NCBI GenBank assembly: GCA_024278345.1 | Contig: JAJRTK010000391.1 | Span: forward strand, 1-5,040 | Reading direction: 5' to 3' | DNA length: 5,040 nt | Source of the DNA: a bacterium | Lineage (GTDB): Bacteria > CSSED10-310 > JAJRTK01 | Shown: one piece after another, positions 1 through 5,040 of the stretch | Numbering within the stretch: position 1 is the stretch's first letter | Layout of the letters: every line of letters starts with the position of its first letter | Translations under genes and position numbers: made by a program | Notes under the pieces: model-generated | What the model was told of the DNA's origin: nothing | Seen by the model: only the letters and a program-made list of their open reading frames with translations | Databases searched by the model: none

Positions 1-311
1 GATTCTCGCTTTCTTGGATGCGTCAGAATCGATGGCTCGTGGAGGCATCGGAAAAGCTGGGCACGGCAAAGAAAAAGCCCCTACGAACCGAAAAAGCTCG
101 GCACGGTAGGGGCTCGGGGGGAGAACTGGGCGCCTTAGGGCGGATATCTCACACGGATCGTAGCGAGGTGTTCGGAGGCGCGTTTCCACCAAGGAGGAGG
201 AGAGGCGGACACCGGAGGCGTAGTCGCGCACTACGTCGAGGAGCCGCCCGACGAGGAGGCCGGTGGAGACGATGGATCAGGCGCCGTCGATTCGTGATGA
301 GATTTCCGGGC
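1..311. other. Non-coding region downstream of the lipoprotein gene
   Basis: I see no supportable gene in this stretch. It holds the minus-strand terminator at 72-114 and two near-identical copies of a roughly 19-base word (about 51-69 and 90-109, both reading GAAAA(A)GCT-S-GGCACGG). The first six bases and bases 25-30 form a 6-bp inverted repeat (GATTCT/AGAATC). Bases 115-311 are GC-rich. A minus-strand frame there is open only from 230 down to a TAA at 135-137 and has no convincing start, so I do not call it a gene. The long plus-strand reading frame that begins at 18 lies mostly antisense to the lipoprotein gene and is not believed. Confidence 0.6.
72..114 (-). terminator. Rho-independent terminator, minus strand
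   Basis: Read on the minus strand, AGCCCCTAC (114-106) pairs perfectly over 9 bp with GTAGGGGCT (84-76). The 3' arm runs straight into a T tract at 75-72. The 21-base loop can form a second, smaller stem (CCGA at 101-98 with TCGG at 91-88) that itself encloses T residues. On the plus strand the right arm is followed by G-rich sequence, so the structure works as a terminator only for minus-strand transcription. It lies about 200 bases past the lipoprotein stop codon and is the likely end of that transcript. Confidence 0.75.
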
Positions 312-1640
312 TTAGGGCACAAACTTCACATAATGCAGGCTTCCCGCGACGGTGAGGCCGTCTTGGTCGAGAAGATCGCTGGCCCGGAAGACGAGGTGGA
401 AAGCTCCGTCGTGCTCTTCCATGGTGGTCACGGGCCAAATGATCTTGCCGTGGGCTCCGAAATACTCCCAGATGGCGGCGCGAGCCATGCGAGGATCGGA
501 AATACCGTCCACCTTGTCTCCCATGAAGAGGTCGCCAGTCCAAGAGGTTCCATCAAAGTAATTGTAGTGGATATAGCCATCGCTATCAGCCCACATTGCC
601 AGGATTTTGCCGTCTTCCGTGCGGGCGGCATGAGTGTTGTTCGGCTTGAAGCTCGTTTCCTTGGTAGAAAGTTGGACAGGCGCGCTGCTTCCGGGAACGT
701 CAAACCAGATAGCCTCTGGCCACTGGGTGCCCCAAGAGCTGTAGACGAAGCCCGCGAGACCGTTTCCATTGGGCAAGGGATTCATCTCGGAAATGCCGTA
801 TCCCTTGGTGGGAATAGGCGAGTTTTGCCACTCACGAACGCCCTGATCGTTGGTGACGAACCGGGAGTACATGAGGCTCCGAAAACGCATCATGAGGTGA
901 ACGGTTTCGCCATCTACGGCCATGGAGAGGTCGGTGTAGGAAGGTTTGACGATGGTGCGTTGTTGCCAGGTTTCGCCGCCATCATTGGAGAGGTAGTGGA
1001 CCATCTGCTCCTTGGTGTCGAAAGCCCCGCCGCCCTCACTGGGCTGCCTGCGCCGATAGAGCTGGGAAACGGCCACGTGAATCTCGCCGCTGTCGGTCAC
1101 ACCTAGCTCCACCCATTCCGTGCGGTCATCGGTCACCTGCTGCGTCGTGGCATTACCGCTGGCACGGCCCCGAAAATCGCTGCCGTCACAGACCATGCAA
1201 CTGGAGTAAAACGTACCGTTGTGATCATAGGGCTCAGGACCCCATGCGAAATGGACGCGATTGTCCTGACCCACGGCGATCTGGGGATGGTTGAACCACC
1301 GGTATGAAGCGTTAGTCGCACCAATGACCTCCACGGGCGCTGCCCAAGAGTAGTCGTCGGCCGCTTTCTTTGTGTACCAGACGCTCGCTGAAGGCCCCTT
1401 TGCGACTCGGTAGACCATGTGCAAAGTGCCATCGGGGCCAAAGGCGATTTCGGGGGACTCACCGTCAAAGCTCAAATTGAGTTCAACATTGACGGGGGTC
1501 TTGTCTTCCGTGGTCGTTCCTCCGCCCCCACCACCCGGTTCGTTGGGATCGACGGGTGCAAGGGAATCGCTGCACGCCGCCAAAAGAAGCATCGAGATGG
1601 CGGCGATCCAGGTTGTGTGCCGCCGTATTCGGCTGGACAT
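312..1640 (-). CDS. Secreted beta-propeller-like (BNR/Asp-box) lipoprotein
   Basis: The product is a 442-residue exported lipoprotein of unknown specific function. The start at 1640 is chosen over an in-frame ATG at 1670 because GGAGGT lies 7 bases upstream. It also leaves a classic signal peptide: RIRR, a hydrophobic stretch at about 11-22, then lipobox L20-A-A-C23. Ser follows the lipidated Cys, which by the Lol rule (established for enterobacteria) favours the outer membrane. A Pro/Gly-rich linker with six consecutive Gly (36-41) tethers the body. The body repeats a motif like P-x-I-A-x-G-x-D-G-x-[IV]-H about every 56-61 residues (near 63, 119, 177 and 237), then degenerates (HAARTEDGKILAMWAD further on). 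One perfect Asp box, SNDGGETW, sits at 218-225. This pattern indicates a sialidase-like beta-propeller. I see no sialidase active-site arginine triad or FRIP motif I can name, so glycosidase activity is not claimed. A C-x-x-C pair (C148, C151) is unusual for an exported propeller; it may be a disulfide or metal ligand. The gene is monocistronic by layout: divergent neighbour upstream, terminator downstream. Confidence 0.85.
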   Translation of the reverse strand: MSSRIRRHTTWIAAISMLLLAACSDSLAPVDPNEPGGGGGGTTTEDKTPVNVELNLSFDGESPEIAFGPDGTLHMVYRVAKGPSASVWYTKKAADDYSWAAPVEVIGATNASYRWFNHPQIAVGQDNRVHFAWGPEPYDHNGTFYSSCMVCDGSDFRGRASGNATTQQVTDDRTEWVELGVTDSGEIHVAVSQLYRRRQPSEGGGAFDTKEQMVHYLSNDGGETWQQRTIVKPSYTDLSMAVDGETVHLMMRFRSLMYSRFVTNDQGVREWQNSPIPTKGYGISEMNPLPNGNGLAGFVYSSWGTQWPEAIWFDVPGSSAPVQLSTKETSFKPNNTHAARTEDGKILAMWADSDGYIHYNYFDGTSWTGDLFMGDKVDGISDPRMARAAIWEYFGAHGKIIWPVTTMEEHDGAFHLVFRASDLLDQDGLTVAGSLHYVKFVP

Positions 1641-1647
1641 CTTCTCT

Positions 1648-1653
1648 ACCTCC
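1648..1653 (-). promoter_or_regulatory. Ribosome binding site of the lipoprotein gene
   Basis: GGAGGT on the minus strand, 7 bases ahead of the ATG at 1640-1638, is a near-perfect anti-Shine-Dalgarno match. It fixes this start over the in-frame ATG ten codons upstream at 1670, which would lengthen the n-region of the signal peptide with an acidic stretch (LEVE). Confidence 0.85.
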
Positions 1654-1754
1654 AAGGGCAAGTCGCCCACAAAAATGCCAATCGCGAAAGAAAGGCGTCG
1701 AAAGCCCCCTCACGAGCATGGGACGTTTGTCTCTCTCCTGATCTTTCAATTTGT

Positions 1755-1784
1755 CTCATACCGAAGTCCCGTCGTCGCGGTCAA
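1755..1784 (-). promoter_or_regulatory. Candidate sigma70-type promoter for the lipoprotein gene
   Basis: On the minus strand, TTGACC (1784-1779; 5 of 6 to consensus) and TATGAG (1760-1755; 4 of 6) are separated by 18 bases. Initiation would fall near 1748 and give an untranslated leader of about 108 bases before the ATG at 1640. The -10 match is modest and the sigma factor set of this organism is unknown, so this is a motif-level proposal only. I found no equally good promoter for the divergent plus-strand gene. Confidence 0.35.
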
Positions 1785-1841
1785 GAATCCGTCTTCTTTT
1801 TTCGGTGGAGCACTTTTTCCTCGGGAGAGGATCTGTCCGGC

Positions 1842-1847
1842 GAGGTG
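1842..1847 (+). promoter_or_regulatory. Possible Shine-Dalgarno for an alternative TTG start of the membrane protein
   Basis: GAGGTG at 1842-1847 is a 6-base match to the anti-Shine-Dalgarno sequence and lies 8 bases before an in-frame TTG at 1856. The favoured ATG at 1892 has no comparable motif in front of it. If this site is used, the protein gains 12 residues at its N-terminus. Motif evidence only. Confidence 0.3.
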
Positions 1848-1891
1848 CAGAAGATTTGCGACCCAACGGAATATGCGCTTTGTTGCTTGGA

Positions 1892-2893
1892 ATGAAGAAT
1901 CGAAACAGACTATTGGGTTTGATTGGGCTGCTGGTCAGCGCTGTTTTTGTTTGGCTCGCCTTCCGGGGCATTGAGTTTGCTGAGTTGGCTCACCTGCTGA
2001 GAAACGCAAACTGGTGGTGGGCGGTTCCGGCAGTGGCGGTCTATTTCTTGGGCCACGTTTTCCGTGGGCTAAGGAGCGCCATCATCCTTCGGCCCCACAC
2101 GAAGATCGGCTGGCCCCGAGCCATGAACCTCATTCTCATTGGATACGCGGCCAACAACGTGCTCCCCGCGCGTCTGGGGGAGCTCATCCGCACCGTCATC
2201 CTCGGGCGCCTCCAAAAGATGTCGAAGGCAACGGCGTTGAGCACGGTCTTCGTGGAACGGATTTTCGATGGCATGGCCATCGTGGCCATCCTGTACGCCA
2301 TCACCCTCTGGCATCCGCTCCCTCCCTGGGCCGTCTGGCTCGGACGACTGGGAGGAGCGGTGTTTCTGGGGGCTTTCGTCTCCGTCCTGGGCGTCACGCT
2401 CCTCCGGGATCGTTTTCTCAAGCTGCTCTCACGGATCTTGACCCCCTTTCCCAAGGCAGGAGTCTCGAAGCTCCTGGAAATCCTCGAACGCCTCATGTTG
2501 GGCATCGACTTCCTGCAACCGGGATCGGCACTGGTGGCGATATTCCTTCTTAGCGCCTGCGTCTGGATCGCCGAAGGCACCATGTTCGCCATGGTCCTGC
2601 CCATGTTCGATCTGGAGATCCCCCGCATCGCAGCCTGGTTTGCCACGTCCGTCACGAATCTCGGAATCGCGCTACCGTCGAGTCCGGGCTACGTTGGCAC
2701 GTTTCACGAGTTCTGCAAGGAGTCCCTCAAGGTCTTTGGAGCCGACGAGGCGCGGGCCTTGGCCTTCGCCATCACGGTCCACGCCCTCCACTATATCCCC
2801 GTGACCCTCACGGGGCTTATCGCTCTCCACGCGTACGGATTTCGGCTGGGCAGCGTCACGCAAGAAACCGAAGAAAAAAAGGCAACACCATAG
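1892..2893 (+). CDS. Lysylphosphatidylglycerol synthase TM-region (UPF0104/YbhN-like) membrane protein
   Basis: This 333-residue inner-membrane protein belongs to the MprF N-terminal/AglD/YbhN family, whose members act as lipid flippases or are implicated in membrane-lipid and glycolipid handling. Hydrophobic segments lie near 7-24, 43-57, 80-100, 117-140, 147-171, 213-238, 246-262 and 290-312. Family signatures are all present: GYAANNVLPARLGELIR (84-100), VERIFDG (121-127) and LPSSPGYVGTFHE (261-273). The length matches stand-alone family members. There is no C-terminal aminoacyl-transferase (DUF2156) domain, so it should not itself make lysyl-phosphatidylglycerol. The tail is charged (QETEEKKATP) and probably cytosolic. 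The start is uncertain. The ATG at 1892 fits the family's usual N-terminus (basic residues, then first membrane helix) but has no Shine-Dalgarno. A TTG at 1856, in frame and 8 bases after GAGGTG (1842-1847), would give 345 residues. The frame stays open back to an ATG at 1751, but that extension is Arg-rich, unlike the family, and overlaps the divergent promoter candidate. Substrate unknown. Confidence 0.88.
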   Translation: MKNRNRLLGLIGLLVSAVFVWLAFRGIEFAELAHLLRNANWWWAVPAVAVYFLGHVFRGLRSAIILRPHTKIGWPRAMNLILIGYAANNVLPARLGELIRTVILGRLQKMSKATALSTVFVERIFDGMAIVAILYAITLWHPLPPWAVWLGRLGGAVFLGAFVSVLGVTLLRDRFLKLLSRILTPFPKAGVSKLLEILERLMLGIDFLQPGSALVAIFLLSACVWIAEGTMFAMVLPMFDLEIPRIAAWFATSVTNLGIALPSSPGYVGTFHEFCKESLKVFGADEARALAFAITVHALHYIPVTLTGLIALHAYGFRLGSVTQETEEKKATP

Positions 2894-3157
2894 GTTCGGT
2901 CTAGATTCCTGGTTTCGCCATTTTCGCGGGCCTCCTGTAATCTCGCAGGTAGACCTTTTGAAAGTGGTACCCCTGCGGGGCAAAGCTCCAGGAACCCCCT
3001 TTCTGTTCTTTGGATTGGGTTTCGCTCCCATCGGCACGACCCCGATTCCCCGCCGTCCGCACGGCATCGCCCTGGCCCCTTGCTCCCTGCCCCAAAGGCG
3101 TCCTGATCGACATTTCGGTTCGATGTCATCCATCGGTTCCCGACCTAGCGGCGCAAT
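2894..3157. other. Intergenic region between the membrane protein and cNMP-binding genes
   Basis: This 264-base gap shows no convincing gene, terminator or promoter. Frames across it on both strands are short or shadow the next gene, and their translations are Pro/Arg-rich with no recognisable domain. A TTGAAA at 2958-2963 resembles a -35 box, but no -10-like hexamer follows at the right distance. A short CCCC-TGC-GGGG hairpin (about 2970-2980) has no T tract. The gap size suggests that the downstream gene has its own promoter, which I could not place. Confidence 0.45.
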
Positions 3158-3721
3158 ATGGCCTCTTCACCACAAGATCAATCGCCGCCAGCCGTCAAGC
3201 AACTTCTGGGAAATCTGGCGATCTTCGGCGGCCTCGGCGATCCGGCTCTGGAGGAGATCCAAAAAATCCTCCATGTACACCACTATCCCCCCAGGGCCTT
3301 CGTGGTTCGGGAAGGGGATACGGACAAAAATGTCTACATCGTGCGCCTGGGTGAGGTGGAAGTCCTCAAGAGTCCACCAGACGCCAGCGCCCCGCTCACG
3401 CGCATCGCCCTCCTGGGTCCCGGGGCCTGCTTCGGGGAGATGTCCCTCATCGATGTCCTTCCTCGCAGCGCCTCGGTACGGACGACCCGCGAAACCGTGC
3501 TCCTCTCCTTCTCCAACACCGACCTGGCCCACATCTACCAATGGAACCTGGAGACCTTTACACTCATCATGATGAACCTGGGCCGCGAGGTTTCCCGGCG
3601 TCTTCGAAGGGCCGACGCCATCTTGTGCGAGTTCAGCCAGCCAGCTCCACGGGCGGGAGACAAAGACGGCTGCCCCCTCTCAGACTCCCGCGATCACACC
3701 CTGCCCCGTGAGCCGATCTAG
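3158..3721 (+). CDS. Stand-alone cyclic-nucleotide-binding domain protein
   Basis: This is a 187-residue, probably cytosolic protein made of one CRP/PKA-type cyclic-nucleotide-binding domain (about 20-135). Visible landmarks are the N-terminal helical LGNLAIFGGL, the beta-roll segment REGDTDKNVYIVRLGEVEV (51-69), and a complete phosphate-binding cassette FGEMSLIDVLPRSASV (92-107). In that cassette E94 and R103-S104 correspond to the residues that hold the ribose and cyclic phosphate in CRP-type domains, so ligand binding is likely intact. A C-helix-like segment follows (TFTLIMMNLGREVSRRLRRAD, about 133-153), then a polar, low-complexity tail of about 30 residues. There is no helix-turn-helix, kinase, channel or nucleotidyl-transferase domain, so it is not a CRP/FNR transcription factor; it more likely signals by protein contact. 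The start is pinned by an in-frame TAG at 3146-3148, with this ATG the first after it, though no clear Shine-Dalgarno precedes it. Its last 42 bases overlap the convergent racemase gene. Whether the ligand is cAMP or cGMP cannot be read from the sequence. Confidence 0.88.
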   Translation: MASSPQDQSPPAVKQLLGNLAIFGGLGDPALEEIQKILHVHHYPPRAFVVREGDTDKNVYIVRLGEVEVLKSPPDASAPLTRIALLGPGACFGEMSLIDVLPRSASVRTTRETVLLSFSNTDLAHIYQWNLETFTLIMMNLGREVSRRLRRADAILCEFSQPAPRAGDKDGCPLSDSRDHTLPREPI

Positions 3722-4858
3722 TTCTTTCTGTTTGACTCCAAGCCCCCCAAGAAACTCGTGGGTATGCTCCCCCAAACCGGGCACGGCGCCGGCGAAGGAT
3801 CGCGGGCCATCCACTTCCCGAATGGGCGAAGCTGGGACCCGCAGGGTCACTCCTTCCACGACCAAATCCAAGAAGGCGCCCCGAGCACCCAGGTGAGTGT
3901 CCCGGAGCACTTCATCCAAGGATAGAACCGGCGCCACGCAGGCATCGGCGGATGCCAGCCACTCCACCCACTCCTCTTTGGTCTGCTGAAGAAATATCTT
4001 CTGGAGCTCCGATGCAGTCCCCTCTCCAGTAATCCCTTGGGCAAGGCCGGTGGCGGCAAGATCCGGACGACCCATGGCCGAACAGAGCCGCTCAAAGAAC
4101 TTGGGCTCCAAGGCGCCCACGGCCAAGAATCCGTCTTTGACTCGGTAGACCCGGTAACAGGGCAATCCGCCTGAAAGCGGCATATTCCCGCGCTCGGGAA
4201 GGGGGTCGCCGCCGCCGTGAGCGGCAAACAACGGTCCGAGCAAAGCCAGGGCGCCTTCGGTCATGGAGATGTCGAGTAAGGCACCCTCTCCCGTCCGCAC
4301 CCTTCTAAACAATGCTCCAAGGATCCCCAGGGCAGCCGGATAAGAACCGCCGGCAACATCGGCGATTTGGACACCGGATAGGATCGGAGGCCCTTCTTTC
4401 GGACCCGACAGTCCCAAGACTCCGGCATAGGCCAGGTAGTTGACGTCGTGCCCCGCCATCACGCGATAGGGACCGGACTGCCCATAGCCGCTGATGGAAC
4501 AGTACACCAGGGATGGCCGGCGAGTTTTCAGGGCATCGTAACCCAGGCCAAGCCTCTCCGCGACTCCGGGCCTGAAGGTCTCCAGGACGACGTCCGCGGT
4601 CTCTACCAGGCGAAGAAAAAGGGCCTTCCCCTTATCGCTCTTGAGATTGATGGCGACGCTCTTCTTGCCCCGGTTCAAAGCCGCGAACGCGGCGCCCACA
4701 TCCCCGACCAAAGGAGGCATCCATCGAACGTAATCGCCTCTACCCGGCTCTTCGATCTTGATGACTTCGGCCCCAAGATCGGCCAACAGCAGGCTGCAAT
4801 AAGGTCCAGGCAGCAACCTGGAAAGATCTAGCACTCTCACGCCCGACAACCAGTCCAT
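3680..4858 (-). CDS. CaiB/BaiF-family enzyme, probable alpha-methylacyl-CoA racemase
   Basis: The product is a 392-residue cytosolic enzyme of the class III CoA-transferase (CaiB/BaiF) superfamily. The N-terminus is typical: LSGVRVLDLSRLLPGPYCS and LADLGAEVIKIEEPGRGD (to residue 42), then NRGKKSVAINLK (62-73) and ADVVLETFRPGVAERLGLGY (88-107). Three segments point to the racemase branch rather than a formyl-CoA-type transferase: AGHDVNYLAYAGVL (135-148), IADVAGGS (165-172), and LSGGLPCYRVYR followed by VGALEPKFFERL (228-258). H137, D167 and E251 sit at nearly constant offsets (11, 11, 10) from the catalytic H126, D156 and E241 known for the Mycobacterium tuberculosis racemase MCR. The family epimerises 2-methylacyl-CoA thioesters for branched-chain fatty acid or sterol side-chain beta-oxidation; the true substrate here is unknown, and a CoA-transferase role is the main alternative. 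The start at 4858 is chosen because AAAGGAG lies 5 bases upstream; an ATG at 4924 would add 22 residues with no family match. The gene stands alone and converges with the cNMP-binding gene. Confidence 0.88.
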   Translation of the reverse strand: MDWLSGVRVLDLSRLLPGPYCSLLLADLGAEVIKIEEPGRGDYVRWMPPLVGDVGAAFAALNRGKKSVAINLKSDKGKALFLRLVETADVVLETFRPGVAERLGLGYDALKTRRPSLVYCSISGYGQSGPYRVMAGHDVNYLAYAGVLGLSGPKEGPPILSGVQIADVAGGSYPAALGILGALFRRVRTGEGALLDISMTEGALALLGPLFAAHGGGDPLPERGNMPLSGGLPCYRVYRVKDGFLAVGALEPKFFERLCSAMGRPDLAATGLAQGITGEGTASELQKIFLQQTKEEWVEWLASADACVAPVLSLDEVLRDTHLGARGAFLDLVVEGVTLRVPASPIREVDGPRSFAGAVPGLGEHTHEFLGGLGVKQKELDRLTGQGVIAGV

Positions 4859-4863
4859 TTTTT

Positions 4864-4870
4864 CTCCTTT
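4864..4870 (-). promoter_or_regulatory. Ribosome binding site of the racemase gene
   Basis: AAAGGAG on the minus strand, followed by five A residues and then the ATG at 4858-4856, is a strong Shine-Dalgarno with standard spacing. It decides the start in favour of the family-typical MDWLSGVRVLDL N-terminus over the longer frame beginning at 4924. Confidence 0.85.
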
Positions 4871-4971
4871 CGGCACGGTGAAGGGTAACTTGGCCTGTTG
4901 GGGCATCCACGCAACGCGGGACAATTCCAGGACTGTGGAACTGCAAGCACCAACGCCTCGCTATCGCTCAG

Positions 4972-5040
4972 CGGGTCACGCTGCGCGTTACCCGAAGGTC
5001 GTCCGGGGCCTCCGGCCCCGGTCCCCGGCAGGGCTTTGCC
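4972..5040. repeat. Clustered hairpins, probable partial dispersed palindromic repeat
   Basis: Two strong inverted repeats lie close together. CGGGTCACGC (4972-4981) pairs with GCGTTACCCG (4985-4994) across a 3-base loop, with a single mismatch. CCGGGGCC (5003-5010) pairs perfectly with GGCCCCGG (5014-5021) across a 3-base loop. A weaker GGCA/TGCC pair (5027-5030, 5037-5040) ends at the window edge. No T tract follows either strong stem, so these are not standard intrinsic terminators. The compact succession of stems, higher GC than the adjacent leader, and position upstream of a gene resemble REP-like intergenic repeat families. It may extend left to about 4953 (CCTCGCTATCGCTCAGCG) and surely right past 5040. 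Only one copy is in this window, so dispersal is inferred. Confidence 0.5.

Noticed and set aside
135-230. Minus-strand fragment ending ...SEHLATIRVRYPP at a TAA (135-137), resembling the tail of a protein
   Set aside because: The frame is closed by a stop at 231-233 and has no credible start or domain. It could be a gene remnant, but 32 codons are too few to support that.
18-1106. Long open plus-strand frame of 362 codons
   Set aside because: It lies mostly antisense to the lipoprotein gene. Its translation starts with an Arg/Gly-rich low-complexity stretch, has no recognisable domain, and its start lacks a ribosome binding site. It is a shadow of a GC-rich gene.
2041-2655. Minus-strand open frame of 204 codons opposite the membrane protein gene
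   Set aside because: The plus strand has complete family signatures and membrane helices. The opposite frame gives an Arg/Ser/Pro-rich product with no domain.
2958-3572. Plus-strand open frame of 204 codons overlapping the cNMP-binding gene
   Set aside because: It runs out of frame through the well-supported cyclic-nucleotide-binding domain and gives a Ser/Pro/Arg-rich translation with no domain.
4448-4831. Plus-strand open frame of 127 codons opposite the racemase N-terminus
   Set aside because: It is antisense to highly conserved enzyme motifs and has no ribosome binding site or recognisable domain.
4859-4924. N-terminal extension of the racemase from an ATG at 4924
   Set aside because: A strong ribosome binding site directly precedes the ATG at 4858, and the family N-terminus begins there. 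The extra 22 residues have no family counterpart.
1-5040. CRISPR array, tRNA, rRNA, transposase, phage or defence genes
   Set aside because: I saw no regularly spaced direct repeats, cloverleaf-like sequence, rRNA-like conserved stretches, or transposase, integrase, nuclease or toxin motifs on either strand.

Overview
This 5,040-base window has moderately high GC and carries four protein-coding genes I can support. It comes from a Gram-negative bacterium: there is an outer-membrane-type lipoprotein with a clear lipobox, and strong Shine-Dalgarno sequences precede two of the genes. The lineage cannot be fixed from this sequence. The mix of a Gly-rich tethered propeller lipoprotein, a flippase-like membrane protein, a stand-alone cyclic-nucleotide-binding protein and an acyl-CoA racemase would suit a deltaproteobacteria-like or other deep-branching soil or marine group, but that is a guess.

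Layout. Bases 1-311 are non-coding and hold an intrinsic terminator read on the minus strand. A minus-strand gene (312-1640) encodes a secreted beta-propeller-like lipoprotein. A divergent intergenic region of about 250 bases follows, with a sigma70-like promoter candidate for the lipoprotein. A plus-strand gene (1892-2893) encodes an integral membrane protein of the lysylphosphatidylglycerol synthase transmembrane-region (UPF0104/YbhN/AglD-like) family. After a 264-base gap, a second plus-strand gene (3158-3721) encodes a small protein with a single CRP-type cyclic-nucleotide-binding domain and no DNA-binding domain. It runs convergently into, and overlaps by 42 bases, a minus-strand gene (3680-4858) for a CaiB/BaiF-superfamily enzyme. 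That enzyme has the full catalytic signature of an alpha-methylacyl-CoA racemase. The right end (about 4972-5040) holds clustered hairpins that look like part of a dispersed palindromic repeat cut by the window edge.

How the genes relate. The layout does not show a single operon or pathway. The membrane protein and the cyclic-nucleotide-binding protein share a strand but are well separated, and the two minus-strand genes face away from them. It looks like an ordinary chromosomal housekeeping or accessory segment. I see no defence system, CRISPR array, transposase, phage gene, rRNA or tRNA, and no strong sign of a previously undescribed system. The items most worth checking are the palindromic repeat at the right edge, the convergent coding overlap, and the CxxC-bearing propeller lipoprotein.
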